The translations under genes were made by a program, and so were the position numbers. This document shows, in pieces, positions 25,076 to 34,904 of a stretch of DNA of 64,000 bases; within the stretch, counting starts at the first letter, position 1, and each line of letters starts with the position of its first letter. This stretch comes from Prosthecobacter sp. (GTDB lineage: Bacteria > Verrucomicrobiota > Verrucomicrobiia > Verrucomicrobiales > Verrucomicrobiaceae): contig NZ_JAGRPF010000079.1 of assembly GCF_020439865.1 (NCBI RefSeq), positions 1 through 64,000 of the forward strand, read 5' to 3'. Under the pieces are notes generated by a model. It worked only from the letters and a program-made list of their open reading frames with translations, had not been told where the DNA came from and made no database searches.

Positions 25076-26022
25076 ATACCGTGCAAGCACCCGCTCGCAG
25101 CTCACAAACGTCTTTCCTCGACCCCGCGGCGCTCATGCGCATCAAGTCGCTTGAGCTTCGTGCGAAGGTCGTCGTCGAGGGATTGTGGAAGGGGATGCAC
25201 CGAAGTCCCTATCACGGCTTCTCGGTCGAGTTCAGCGAATACCGCGCCTACGTGCAGGGCGATGATCCGCGCTACATCGATTGGAAGGTGCTGGCGCGAA
25301 GCGATCGCACTTACATCAAGAAATTCGAGGACGAGACGAACCTGCGCTGCCAGCTCGTCATCGATCACAGCAAGTCGATGAAGTTCGGCTCGCAGGGCTA
25401 CACAAAGGCCGAATACGCGGCCACGCTGGCGGCTACGCTCGCGTCTTTCCTCATGAAGCAGGGCGATGCGGCCGGACTGACCACCTTTGCCGATGGCATC
25501 GAGGAGCATCTGCCGCCGCGCAACCGCCCCGGTCATCTGCGTCGCATCATCACCGAGCTCGAACGCCCCGCGAAGGCCGCCGGCACCTCGCTCGAGCTCT
25601 CCGTTGGCCAGTTGGCCGATCTGCTGCGCAAACGCGGCATGATCTGCCTCATCACTGATCTCCTCGCACCCGTCGAACATCTGGAGAAGCAGCTCGCGCT
25701 TCTCAGCGCGATGGGCCACGACCTCGTGCTCTTCCATCTCATGGATCGTGCCGAGATTGACTTCACCTTCGAGAAGTCCGCACACTTCCGCGACGCCGAG
25801 ACCGGCACCGAGCGGTTCATCGATCCGCAAATCGCCCGCGAGACCTACCTCAAGCGACTGCAGGCGCATCGCGACACAATTCAAGCCGCCACCGACCGCC
25901 ACAACGTCGAATACCATTTCTGTCCCACAGACCGCCCGCTTGAAGAAGTCCTCTTCGATTTCCTCAGCGCCCGTCAGCGCAAGAAGGCGTCCAAATCCTC
26001 CGCCGCACGCGTCGCCGCATGA
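25072..26022 (+). CDS. DUF58 protein
   Basis: The 316-residue protein carries the DUF58 hallmark SVEFSEYRAYVQGDDPRYIDWKV-type region (YVQGDDPRYIDW), a VWA-like metal site VIDHSKSMKFG, and late helical segments. It lacks membrane segments. Starts with GTG at 25072, overlapping the preceding gene by 4 bases. Partner of the MoxR ATPase and of the BatA-type membrane protein in this cluster. Confidence 0.92.
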   Translation: MNTVQAPARSSQTSFLDPAALMRIKSLELRAKVVVEGLWKGMHRSPYHGFSVEFSEYRAYVQGDDPRYIDWKVLARSDRTYIKKFEDETNLRCQLVIDHSKSMKFGSQGYTKAEYAATLAATLASFLMKQGDAAGLTTFADGIEEHLPPRNRPGHLRRIITELERPAKAAGTSLELSVGQLADLLRKRGMICLITDLLAPVEHLEKQLALLSAMGHDLVLFHLMDRAEIDFTFEKSAHFRDAETGTERFIDPQIARETYLKRLQAHRDTIQAATDRHNVEYHFCPTDRPLEEVLFDFLSARQRKKASKSSAARVAA

Positions 26023-26118
26023 ACTCTTCCTCGTCCTCCTACTCTTACTCCTCCTCCCTTTGCGATTGTCCTCTGGACTGCGATTCAAGGGAGGAAGAGT
26101 AGGAGTAAGAGAAGGATT
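26023..26118. repeat. Long imperfect inverted repeat with AGGAGTAAGAG units
   Basis: The left arm (26023-26068) reads as pyrimidine-rich (CTCTTCCTCGTCCTCCTACT, then CTTACTCCTCCTCCCTTTG). The right arm (about 26083-26118) is its purine-rich complement (CAAGGGAGGAAGAGTAGGAG then TAAGAGAAGGA). Loop about 15 bases. It occupies the whole gap between the DUF58 and BatA-type genes. It has the same architecture as the element at 23399, but a different unit sequence. Confidence 0.7.
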
Positions 26119-26135
26119 CAATCCAATTTCACTTC

Positions 26136-28142
26136 ATGAACTGGCTCTTTCCACTCTACCTCGCCGGTGCCGCCGCGATCATCGCGCCGATCCTGCTGCA
26201 TCTGCGCCGTCGTCCGCCGCAGGATCGCGTCGAGTTCAGTTCGCTGCTCTTCCTCGATGCGCAGACGCCCGTGCCTGTCAGCAAACGCCGTCTCGAAAAC
26301 TGGCTGCTGCTCCTGCTACGCTGCCTCGCGCTCATTCTGCTGGCGCTGATGTTCGCGCGGCCCTTCGTGCAAAATGAATCGACCGCATCGGCATCGCCGA
26401 ACCACGCCACGCTCATCGTGCTCGACCGCAGTGCTTCGATGCGTCGTGCTGATTTGTGGAAGCAAGCCGTCGCCGAAGCCGAAAAGCAGCTCAAAGCCGC
26501 CAAGCTCACCGATCGCATCGCGCTCGCCGTGTTTGATCGTGATCTCACGACGGTGTGGGGCTTCGAAGAAGATCGCAACACACCCGCGAACCGTGTCACA
26601 GCCGCGCAAAGCCGGCTCGCAGACCTGACGCCCACTTGGAGCGCCACGCAGCTCGATCGCGCGCTGATCGCCGCGGTGCCGAGCTTTGATTCCAGCACGG
26701 CCACGCTGAAGAAGCGCATTCATCTCATCACCGATCTTCAGGAGGGAACGCACCTCGACGCGCTGCGCACGATTGCCTGGCCTGCGGAACTCACGCTCAA
26801 GGTTCATCGCATCGATCCGGCCACGAATGACAACTTCAGCATGGCCCTCGCCGCCCGCGAGGAGAACGGCAGCACCGATGCGCTCATCCGCATTCGGCTG
26901 AGCAACACGCGCGACTCCGCGCTGCGCGACTTCACGCTCGCCTGGAAAGACGCGCCCAAAACCGACACGATCACCGCGCAGATCCCGCCCGGTGCCTCGC
27001 GCATCCTCACCGCGCCGCCGAATTCGACCAACGCCACCACGCTCAACCTCAGCGGCGACACCTTCGACTTCGACAACCGCATCTTCATCGCCCCACCGCA
27101 GCCGCGTTCGGTGCGCATCCACCTCCTCGGCAAGGACGCAACGCGTGACGAGGCCTCTGCACCGCTCTATTACCTCGCCCGCGCCCTGCAGCCGACTGAC
27201 ACGCTCGCCCCGCTGCTCACGGCGGATGAAAAACTCCCGGCGCAGGCCCCGGACGTCCTTTTCATCGTTGGCGACGCCCCGGCCGCCGGATTGCGCGACT
27301 ATGTCGAGCGCGGCGGGTTTCTCGTCACCGTGCCTTCCGACGCCACATTGCTCAAAGCGGTCACCGGCCTCGACCTCACCGTCGCTCCTGACACCGACGA
27401 TGAGTATCGCATGCTCGCGAACGTCAAAACCGAGCACCCGCTTCTCAAACCCTTCGCGGATCCCAAGCTGCGAGACTTCACCAAGCTCCGCTTTTGGAAG
27501 CATCGGCTGATCGAGTTCAAGAAGCCGCAATCGTCGCTCGAAACGCTTGCCAGTTTCGACAACGGCCATCCGGCCATCCTCAGTGGGCGCATCGGCAAAG
27601 GGACGCTCATCGTGCTCGCCTCAGGCTGGCATCCGGGCGACAGCCAGTTCGCGCTCAGTACGAAATTCGTGCCGCTGCTCTACGGCTGGCTCGCCGCCGC
27701 CGGATTCAGCCACGACCCCGCCGCCACATTGCTCGTCGGAGACACGCTCCCGTTCGACGCCACGCAGACACACACCATCACCGATCCCGAGAACAAGACG
27801 CACACCCTGAAACCGGGCGAAACCTTCACCGCGACCGGAATCGGCCTTCACAAGGTGCAAAGCCCCGCGCATACCCAGGTCGTCGCCGTCAATCTCCCGC
27901 CTGACGAAGGCCGCGTCCTGCCGTTGGAACCGCAAAAGCTCGCCGAATACGGCATCAAGCTCGCCAGCGCCTCCGACACCGCCGCCACAAGCGAGACCAC
28001 CGACCAGCGCCTCACCGCCACCGATACCGAACAGCGCCAGAACCTATGGTGGTGGTTCTTGATCCTACTTTTGGCCGTGCTTTTGCTCGAAACAGCCATC
28101 GCAGGCCGTTCAAGGCACAGCGTCCCAGCTCAAACCGCGTAA
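26136..28142 (+). CDS. BatA-type membrane protein with VWA domain
   Basis: The 668-residue protein starts with the N-terminal double-TM region typical of BatA (MNWLFPLYLAGAAAIIAPIL, LRRRPP, RLENWLLLLLRCLALILLALMFARPF). A VWA domain follows (LIVLDRSASMRRADLW, MIDAS DxSxS), then a large beta-rich extracytoplasmic region. It ends with a TM near 628-655 (WWWFLILLLAVLLLETAIAG). It belongs with MoxR and DUF58; the cluster's role in this phylum is unknown, but related Bat systems act in envelope stress resistance. The spacer before it is occupied by an inverted repeat. Confidence 0.88.
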   Translation: MNWLFPLYLAGAAAIIAPILLHLRRRPPQDRVEFSSLLFLDAQTPVPVSKRRLENWLLLLLRCLALILLALMFARPFVQNESTASASPNHATLIVLDRSASMRRADLWKQAVAEAEKQLKAAKLTDRIALAVFDRDLTTVWGFEEDRNTPANRVTAAQSRLADLTPTWSATQLDRALIAAVPSFDSSTATLKKRIHLITDLQEGTHLDALRTIAWPAELTLKVHRIDPATNDNFSMALAAREENGSTDALIRIRLSNTRDSALRDFTLAWKDAPKTDTITAQIPPGASRILTAPPNSTNATTLNLSGDTFDFDNRIFIAPPQPRSVRIHLLGKDATRDEASAPLYYLARALQPTDTLAPLLTADEKLPAQAPDVLFIVGDAPAAGLRDYVERGGFLVTVPSDATLLKAVTGLDLTVAPDTDDEYRMLANVKTEHPLLKPFADPKLRDFTKLRFWKHRLIEFKKPQSSLETLASFDNGHPAILSGRIGKGTLIVLASGWHPGDSQFALSTKFVPLLYGWLAAAGFSHDPAATLLVGDTLPFDATQTHTITDPENKTHTLKPGETFTATGIGLHKVQSPAHTQVVAVNLPPDEGRVLPLEPQKLAEYGIKLASASDTAATSETTDQRLTATDTEQRQNLWWWFLILLLAVLLLETAIAGRSRHSVPAQTA

Positions 28143-28151
28143 CCCGTCATC

Positions 28152-31100
28152 ATGATCGCACGCACCATTCTCGAAGCCCGCATTTCCGAAGTTCGCGAGG
28201 CCCTGCGTCGCGCGCGACTGCTCCGCCATCTCGCCGCTGCTTTTGCGATCGGGATTCTCGTGCGCGGAACCTTTCTGCTGGCCGCGTTGAACGGTCACGC
28301 CCTGTCGAAGCGCTGGGACCGCTGGTCGATGCTTGGGCTGATCGTGCTGTGTCTCGTGGCGTGGCTGAAAGGCCGTCGGAACATCTGGAGCGATCATGAG
28401 ATCGCACGCGTCATCGAGCAGAAACATCCCGCGCTCGACTCGCTGCTCCTAACGGCCATCGAGCATGAGCCGGAGGCCGACGAGCCCACAGGTTTCCTGC
28501 ACGAGCGGCTGATCGATCACGCGCTCGCACGTGCCGCCACGCAGAACTGGCCGGTCACAGTCGCCAACAAGCCCTACACCCGTGCGCTGGCCGCCGCGTG
28601 GCTCGCGGTGATCGCGTTTGTCGCCATCGATGTCGCACTGCGACTCAACATGCCGGATCAAAAGTCCAAGGTCGCGCAGCAGGTCGCCGAGACGGCTTCA
28701 AAACCCACTGCGTTTGAAGCGACGCTGACTCCCGGTGATGCCGAGGTCGAGCGCGGATCACGGCTCATCATCGAGGCACGTTTCAACGGGCCCGTGCCCG
28801 CCGACGCGATGCTGATCGTCAGCGAGCCGGATGGCAAAGTTCGCGAGCGCCTGCCGATGCGTTTGACGGTGGACGAGCAGGTCTATGGCGGCCTGATCAG
28901 CAAGGTGGATGCCGACACGAAATACCACGTCGAGTTTGCGAACCAGAAGTCGAAGGAGCACACGATCACCGTGTTTGATTATCCGGCGCTGGTTCGCGCG
29001 GATGTCATCGTGATGCCGCCGGAATACACCAAGCTTCCCTCCAAGGAGACGAAGAACACGCAGAAAGTCACCGCACTCGAAGGCTCGAAGATCGCGTGGA
29101 AGATCAAGGTCAACAAACCGCTGATCGACACGCCGCCCACACCTGAGCCGGCGTCGGTTGCGTCCGATCCATTTGCCAAACCCGCTGCAAAGCCGTCGCT
29201 TCAAGCTACTACGAAGCCAGCCTCGCCCGTTGGGCCGCATCTCACCGCCGCCGAACTCTTTGGCGAGGACAAGTCGATCATCACTTTGACGCCTTCCAGC
29301 GAAGATCCGACGGTACTCGAAGGTGTCTTCACGGCCGAGAAGTCGCAGAAGTATCGCCTGCACCTCGTGGACGAGGCGGATCGTGCGAACAAGAATCCGC
29401 CGTGGTTCAAGGTGACGGTGCAGTCGAACCAGCTTGCCAAAATCGAGGTCGTCTTTCCGAAGCGCGACCTGCAGGTGTCGAGCATTCAGGAGCTGCCCGT
29501 CGAAGCGAAGGTCTCCGACGATCTCGGTGTGACGAAGTCGGGCGCGGTCTTCAGCATCAACGGCAACAGCAAGGAGATCCTCTTCAAGCATCCCATCACC
29601 GAGCCTCTGAAGAAGCAGGATGTGCGCGCCGAGTTGACGCTTGAGAAGGAAAACGCGCAACCGCGGCAGTTGGTGAGCTATTACCTCTGGGCGGAGGACA
29701 CCGGACCGAAGGGCGAAGTACGCCGTGCGATGAGCGACATGTTCTTTGCCGACGTGCGCCACTTTGAAGACATCTTTCGCGAGATGGAAGCGCCGCCGAG
29801 TGAACCCGGTGAGCCCGGGAAAAAGGCCGAGAGCGACAAGCTCGTCGAACTGCAGAAGCAGATCGTGAATGCGACGTGGCGCATCATTCGCGACACGAAT
29901 GCCGGACGCGTGATGGAAGCCGCCGCGCCGGATGTGGACGTTGTGCATCAATCGCAGGGGCTCGCCTTGGAGCAGACGAAGGAAGCGATGGAGAAAGTCG
30001 AGGACGCCGAGGCGAAGAACGCGCTCACCGAAGCGTGGAAGAGCATGAAGGACGCGCTCGATCCGCTGCAACAAGCGTCGGAGGAGAAGAAGCGTTCGCC
30101 TTTGAATCAGGCGCTGACTTATGAACAGAGCGCGCTGGAATGGCTGCATCGTGCGCAGAGCCGCGAGCATCAGGTGATGCGGCAGAATCAACCGTCGAAA
30201 TCCATGTCCGGCAGCGAGAGCCAGAAGCAGAACCAGCTCATGGATCTGGAGATGAAGCAGAAGGAGCAGCGCTATGAGGAGGAGAAGGCAGCCACGGAGG
30301 AACAGACCGCCGAGCAGCAGGAGAATTTGCAGGTGCTGAACCGCCTCAAGGAGCTCGCCCGTCGTCAGGAGGCGCTGGCGGAGAAGATGAAGGAGCTGCA
30401 AAACCAGATCGCCCAGGCGAAGACGGAAGAGGAGAAGGAAGAGCTCGACAATCAGCTCAAGCGTCTTCAGGCCGAGCAGGAGCAGCTTCTTCGTGACCTC
30501 GATGATCTTAAAGACCGCATGGAGAAACCTGAGAACGCGCAGAACATGGCCGAGGCCAAGGAACAGCTCGATCAAACGCGTGAAAAGGTCATGGAGGCGG
30601 CCGAGCAGCTCAAAGAGGAGAAGCTTGCCGATGCCGCGAACTCAGCCACGCGTGCGCAGCGCGAACTGGAAAAGATGCAGGAGGACTTCCGCCAGAAAAC
30701 GAGCAAGAAATTCGCCGAAGAAGTGAAGCAGCTCCGTCAGCAGGCGCGCGAGGCGGCGGAGACGCAGAAGAAGATCAGCGAAGCGCTCGAGAATCAGAAG
30801 CCCGCCGACAGCGACATCGCGCAGAGTTTGCAAAACCAGGCGCAGGCGCGTCAGGTGACCGAGCAGCAGGAGAACGTTGAGAAACTGCTCAACAGCATGC
30901 GCGAACTCAGCGAGCAGGCTGAGCAGAGCGAGCCGCTGCTGCATCGCAATCTTTACGATGCCGTTCGCAAAGCGCAGACGAGCGGACTGGAGGAAAATCT
31001 ACAGGAAACGCGCGATCAACTTCGCTACGGCTCACAAGCCGAGGCGAAGGAAGCCGAGCGCAAAGCCGCGAATGCGGTCGATGAATTGCAGAAGGGCGTT

Positions 31101-32387
31101 GAGAAAGCCGCGGAGAGCGTGCTCGGCAGTGAGAGCGAAGCGCTGCGTGTGGCGAAGAACGAACTCGACAAACTGATCAAGGAAGCGCAGGAGCAGGAGG
31201 GGGGGGAGAAAGGTCAAGAGGGTCAAAAAGGTCCCCAGCAGGCATCGGCGAAGTCGGACAAGTCTGACTCGTCCGACAAGTCAGACCCGAAGGGCCAGAA
31301 ACCCGGTAAAAAGGGCGAAGGTGAGGCTCAAGACGCAAAGAGCGCCGACAAAGGTCAGCAGCCCGGCAAGGATGGAGATCCTAACGGCAAGGGCCAAGGT
31401 GAACCGCAAGATCCCAAGATGGCTCAAAGCGGTCAGAAACCCGGTGAAGGTCAGGAGGGCCAGAAGCCTGGCGAACAGGGACAAGACCAGCCCCAAGACC
31501 CGAAGACCGCTCAGAATGGCAAGCAGCCGGGTGAGGGCAAAGACGGTCAGCAACTCGGTGAAAAAGGCGAAGGCCAAGGTCAAAAGCCCGGAGAGAAAGG
31601 TCAGGGACAAGGCGAGGGACAGGATCCCAAGATGGCTGAAGCCGGACAACAGCCTGGTGAAGGCCAAAAAGGTCAAGGGCAAGGCCAGAAGCCGGGCGAG
31701 CAGCAAGGCAAGGGACAAGGGCAGGGACAGCAACCCGGTCAGCAAGGCCAGGGTCAGCAACAGGCGAATGCGAATTCACCCGAGGGACAAAAGCCGGGCG
31801 AAGGTCAGGGCCAGCAACCCGGACAAGGGCGTGGTGAAGGGCGGCAGCAAACCGCCGACGCGAATCAGCCTCGCAACGGTCAATCACGGCCGGGCGACAA
31901 TCGCGGCGGCAACAACACGCCAGATCAATTCGCCGGCGGGCGCACCACGGATCGCGATTCCGACAACGATCGCTTCCGTCCGCAGATCGTTGGCGGTTCG
32001 GTGCCCGAGGCGCTTTTCTTTGAAGATTCGAAGGAAGAAACCGACAAGGGCGTCTTCACCGGCAACGGCTACGACCAGTGGAGCGACCGCCTGCGCAATG
32101 TGGAGGAGCTTCTCAACAATCCTGAACTTCGCAACGAAGCCGCCAAGGTGCTCGACCGCGCACGCGAACTGCGCATCAACCTCAAGCGCAGCAACGAAGC
32201 TCCGCAGGTCGCCGTGCTGAACCAGCGCATCACCCAGCCTCTCATCGAACTGCGGGATCGAGTCGTTGAGGAACTCTCGAAGAAGGACGCCGGGAAAAAC
32301 CTCGCGCCCGTGGATCGTGATCCGGTGCCTGCCGAATTTCGCGAACTCGTGAAGCGCTACTACAAGGAGCTGGGTGCAGGAAAGTAA
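28152..32387 (+). CDS. 1411-residue membrane-anchored coiled-coil protein (DUF4175-like) with Gly/Gln repeat tract
   Basis: N-terminal TM pair (about 24-46 and 56-71) and a third segment near 157-180 are followed by an immunoglobulin-like extracellular region (about 195-560). Next comes an acidic coiled coil (about 690-1010; many EEK/QEQL heptads), then a low-complexity Gly/Gln/Pro/Lys tract (about 1015-1235; QKPGEG, QDPKMA repeats). A conserved C-terminal helical domain closes it (VPEALFFEDSKEETDKGVF, then EELLNNPELRNEAAKVL). It starts 9 bases after the BatA-type stop. This architecture fits the DUF4175-like proteins that accompany MoxR/Bat clusters. Function is unknown. Confidence 0.85.
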   Translation: MIARTILEARISEVREALRRARLLRHLAAAFAIGILVRGTFLLAALNGHALSKRWDRWSMLGLIVLCLVAWLKGRRNIWSDHEIARVIEQKHPALDSLLLTAIEHEPEADEPTGFLHERLIDHALARAATQNWPVTVANKPYTRALAAAWLAVIAFVAIDVALRLNMPDQKSKVAQQVAETASKPTAFEATLTPGDAEVERGSRLIIEARFNGPVPADAMLIVSEPDGKVRERLPMRLTVDEQVYGGLISKVDADTKYHVEFANQKSKEHTITVFDYPALVRADVIVMPPEYTKLPSKETKNTQKVTALEGSKIAWKIKVNKPLIDTPPTPEPASVASDPFAKPAAKPSLQATTKPASPVGPHLTAAELFGEDKSIITLTPSSEDPTVLEGVFTAEKSQKYRLHLVDEADRANKNPPWFKVTVQSNQLAKIEVVFPKRDLQVSSIQELPVEAKVSDDLGVTKSGAVFSINGNSKEILFKHPITEPLKKQDVRAELTLEKENAQPRQLVSYYLWAEDTGPKGEVRRAMSDMFFADVRHFEDIFREMEAPPSEPGEPGKKAESDKLVELQKQIVNATWRIIRDTNAGRVMEAAAPDVDVVHQSQGLALEQTKEAMEKVEDAEAKNALTEAWKSMKDALDPLQQASEEKKRSPLNQALTYEQSALEWLHRAQSREHQVMRQNQPSKSMSGSESQKQNQLMDLEMKQKEQRYEEEKAATEEQTAEQQENLQVLNRLKELARRQEALAEKMKELQNQIAQAKTEEEKEELDNQLKRLQAEQEQLLRDLDDLKDRMEKPENAQNMAEAKEQLDQTREKVMEAAEQLKEEKLADAANSATRAQRELEKMQEDFRQKTSKKFAEEVKQLRQQAREAAETQKKISEALENQKPADSDIAQSLQNQAQARQVTEQQENVEKLLNSMRELSEQAEQSEPLLHRNLYDAVRKAQTSGLEENLQETRDQLRYGSQAEAKEAERKAANAVDELQKGVEKAAESVLGSESEALRVAKNELDKLIKEAQEQEGGEKGQEGQKGPQQASAKSDKSDSSDKSDPKGQKPGKKGEGEAQDAKSADKGQQPGKDGDPNGKGQGEPQDPKMAQSGQKPGEGQEGQKPGEQGQDQPQDPKTAQNGKQPGEGKDGQQLGEKGEGQGQKPGEKGQGQGEGQDPKMAEAGQQPGEGQKGQGQGQKPGEQQGKGQGQGQQPGQQGQGQQQANANSPEGQKPGEGQGQQPGQGRGEGRQQTADANQPRNGQSRPGDNRGGNNTPDQFAGGRTTDRDSDNDRFRPQIVGGSVPEALFFEDSKEETDKGVFTGNGYDQWSDRLRNVEELLNNPELRNEAAKVLDRARELRINLKRSNEAPQVAVLNQRITQPLIELRDRVVEELSKKDAGKNLAPVDRDPVPAEFRELVKRYYKELGAGK
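31190..31870 (+). repeat. Low-complexity repeat tract coding for Gly/Gln/Lys-rich sequence
   Basis: Inside the 1411-residue gene, about 220 codons carry degenerate direct repeats encoding QKPGEG, GQDPKMA, EQGQ and GQGQ motifs. The nucleotide repeats (for example AGGTCAG, CCCAAGATGGCT, GGCCAG) are imperfect and prone to unequal recombination. Reading frame is kept throughout. Confidence 0.75.
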
Positions 32388-32455
32388 GGAAGTCTGAGAT
32401 TCTTTGTTTGAATGATGACTCGACGCTGTCGTGCGATTCATCATAATCGGCGCCG

Positions 32456-34876
32456 ATGTCCAAGACGGTTCTGACATTACGCACTCCAGACGGTGAGCAC
32501 CGGATTTCGTGTCCGAGGCTTTCGTCGCTGGTGATGGGCAGCGCGCCGGAATGCGAAATCATGATTGAGGGCACGGGTGTTTTACCGAAGCATTGCACGT
32601 TGTATCGAACCGGCGACAGGACGTTTCAAATCGTGGCCCTCTACGCAGCGGCACAGTTCTCGGTGAACGGGGTCATCTCCGGCGAAGTTGAGGTGGAAGT
32701 GCCCTTCAAGTTCGGCATCGGCGGCGAGGTGTTCGATCTGGATCTTGCCACGGAGGAGGAAGCTCCGATACCGGAGGCGATGGAGGAACCCCTGGCGGGG
32801 CCCCGATCAAGTCGTCGCAGCTACTTGCTCAAGCCGGTGGCTTTAAAGCCGCGTCCCGGGCAGCGGGTGGGTGAGGTGATTCTGGACGGCGTGCCTCCGG
32901 CAGCCGAAGGAGCTCAGATGACTCCGAAGCCCGTCGCGAGACCGACGGTGAAGCTGGAAGCGGCGGCCGAAACGAAACCCCAGCCTGACGAGGAGGAATC
33001 CTCGTCTTTTCTGTTGAGCGGCCTTGTGGTCTGCGGGGCGATGATCGCCGGCATAGTCTATTGGCCGCATCATCTGGACCACCTCTCTGCATCGACGTCG
33101 GCGGCGACTGCGGAGCCCGTGACGGCTGTTGCGACATCGGTAGCGGTGAAAGTTCCGGATCTTCCGCCGCAGGACAGTGTGCGAGCCTGTCAATGCCTGC
33201 TGCGAGCCGGTGCACCGGTGCTGGCCTCGCATGTGCTGATGCCGCTGGCGGAGGCGGGGAATGTCGAGGCGATGCATCAGCTCGCGCTGGCCCTTCGTGC
33301 TTCGGGTGAATTTGGCGATGAAGTGGTGTTTCTACTGCGGCAGGCGGTTGAGGGCGGCAGTCATGACGCATTGCGCGATTTCGTTCGCGTGGTCGATGAC
33401 GTGGACAATCCGGCGCGCTACACGGAAAGCGCCCTGCAGGGACTGCAACTGGCGGTGAAACTCGGCGAGGCCTCCGCGTGGATGCCGCTGGGTGAGCGAT
33501 ATGAGTATGGCAACGGCACGCAGCCGGACATCAAGCTGGCTCTGGCGGCGTTTGAGAAAGCGAAAGCGGCTGGAGACAGGCGTGCCGATGCCAAGCTCTC
33601 CGCCCAGCGGGGTGCGATGGAACGTGCGGCGGCGTTTGTGCGCTCGTGGAACGAGGTGTCTGTGGCGTCGCTGCTGGATCACGTGGCGGCAGGGCAGGGG
33701 ATGTTTTTCAAACTGGACCATTCTCCGATGGAAGCGCTGCTGCGGCAGGAAGAGGAAATGCGCGCGCGCTGGCCGCTGCGGCGCATCAGCGTGGCCGCCG
33801 GAGCGAAGGCTGAGGTGGAGACCTTTGATCTCATCAAGGTCTCCCAGCCGTTTCAGTTTGAAGTTCAGCGTGGTGCCCGGATCGCGCGCGGCACGGGCGT
33901 GCTCGCCTGCACGGTGCAGCGTGATCAGGCGGACGTGTGGCGCATCACGGATGCGGACGACAGGATTGAGATCCACGAGCTGCTGCCCTCGGAGGATCAG
34001 TTTCTCAAAGCGGCCTCGCTGCGAGCGCTGAAGCCTGCCTTCACGCATGCCGAGCAGATGGATGAGGCACGGCTGGAGATTCTCGAAAGGATGCGCGGCA
34101 TCGAGGACACGCAGGACTTCAAGCCCGCGCTCACCGTGCTGCTGGGTGTTGTCTGCGAGTTCCCGCAGGAGACGTTTTGGAAACCGTTTGCCGACACGTT
34201 GTGCGATCGCATGGCGCGGCAGCTGTTTGCCGAGGGCAAATGGCTCGATGCGTCATGGGCGGATCCGGTGCATCAGTTCGCGGAGCGCGGCAGCGTGTCG
34301 GCAATGCTGCTTGAGGGGCACTTGCTCGCCGCAGGCTATGGCATGCCGCGAGATCCGGCGCGCAGCACGGTGCTGTATCAAAAGGCGTTCGAGGCCAGTC
34401 AGCGGCGCGATGCACGCTTCTACTATGCCGAGGCGTTGTTCCAAGGCCATGGCTTGTCGGAGGATGTTGAGAAGGCGGGCGCGTTCGTGCTGCCGTTCAT
34501 GAGCCGTTCCAAGCATCCGCTGGAGGCGTATCTGGCGGCGCATCTACTCTGGCGGAAGGCGGAGACTGACCCCGCGCTCTGGCAGCAGGTTTACGACACG
34601 CTCTCACGCGTGACGGACAGGCATCCTCCGGCGAAGAATCTCGCAGGCATGGTGCTCCTGAATCACGGTCAGACCACCAAGGAACGCAAAACCGGCTTTG
34701 CCGCCATCCAGGCTGCCGCCGAAGAAGGCGTGGTGGAGGCGATGAAGAATCTGTCGAACTGCTATCAGGAAGGCATCGGCTGCGAGAAGGATTTTCATCT
34801 GGCCACGCTGTGGAAACAGAAGGCACTCGTCACCTCGCCGCCGCGACGGAAGCACTACACGGAGTTTGCGGAGTGA
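32456..34876 (+). CDS. FHA-like domain, membrane anchor and Sel1-type repeats
   Basis: The 806-residue protein begins with an FHA-like fold (about 1-100; GSAPECEIMIEGTGVLPKHC, FSVNGV), then a linker and one membrane segment (about 183-203, SFLLSGLVVCGAMIAGIVYW). A long C-terminal region of Sel1/TPR-type repeats follows, such as GNVEAMHQLALALR, GEASAWMPLGERYEYGNGTQPD, GSVSAMLLEGHLLAAGYGMP and GVVEAMKNLSNCYQEGIGCEKD. FHA domains bind phosphothreonine, so a kinase partner such as the zinc-ribbon kinase in this window is possible. It lies 68 bases after the 1411-residue gene and closes the cluster. Confidence 0.8.
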   Translation: MSKTVLTLRTPDGEHRISCPRLSSLVMGSAPECEIMIEGTGVLPKHCTLYRTGDRTFQIVALYAAAQFSVNGVISGEVEVEVPFKFGIGGEVFDLDLATEEEAPIPEAMEEPLAGPRSSRRSYLLKPVALKPRPGQRVGEVILDGVPPAAEGAQMTPKPVARPTVKLEAAAETKPQPDEEESSSFLLSGLVVCGAMIAGIVYWPHHLDHLSASTSAATAEPVTAVATSVAVKVPDLPPQDSVRACQCLLRAGAPVLASHVLMPLAEAGNVEAMHQLALALRASGEFGDEVVFLLRQAVEGGSHDALRDFVRVVDDVDNPARYTESALQGLQLAVKLGEASAWMPLGERYEYGNGTQPDIKLALAAFEKAKAAGDRRADAKLSAQRGAMERAAAFVRSWNEVSVASLLDHVAAGQGMFFKLDHSPMEALLRQEEEMRARWPLRRISVAAGAKAEVETFDLIKVSQPFQFEVQRGARIARGTGVLACTVQRDQADVWRITDADDRIEIHELLPSEDQFLKAASLRALKPAFTHAEQMDEARLEILERMRGIEDTQDFKPALTVLLGVVCEFPQETFWKPFADTLCDRMARQLFAEGKWLDASWADPVHQFAERGSVSAMLLEGHLLAAGYGMPRDPARSTVLYQKAFEASQRRDARFYYAEALFQGHGLSEDVEKAGAFVLPFMSRSKHPLEAYLAAHLLWRKAETDPALWQQVYDTLSRVTDRHPPAKNLAGMVLLNHGQTTKERKTGFAAIQAAAEEGVVEAMKNLSNCYQEGIGCEKDFHLATLWKQKALVTSPPRRKHYTEFAE

Positions 34877-34904
34877 TGGCAGCAGCGGGACTGGCTTTTG
34901 TATT

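Noticed and set aside
28758..30575. 605-codon Leu/Arg-rich open frame antisense to the 1411-residue gene
   Set aside because: Composition is the mirror of a Glu/Lys coiled coil; no start or family evidence.
31190..31870. CRISPR-like periodic DNA repeats
   Set aside because: Units are degenerate, in frame and coding for Gly/Gln motifs; no unique spacers of constant length.
32412..32444. Stem ATGATGA...TCATCAT between the 1411-residue and FHA/Sel1 genes
   Set aside because: Interrupted stem with no T run; too weak to call a terminator or attenuator.
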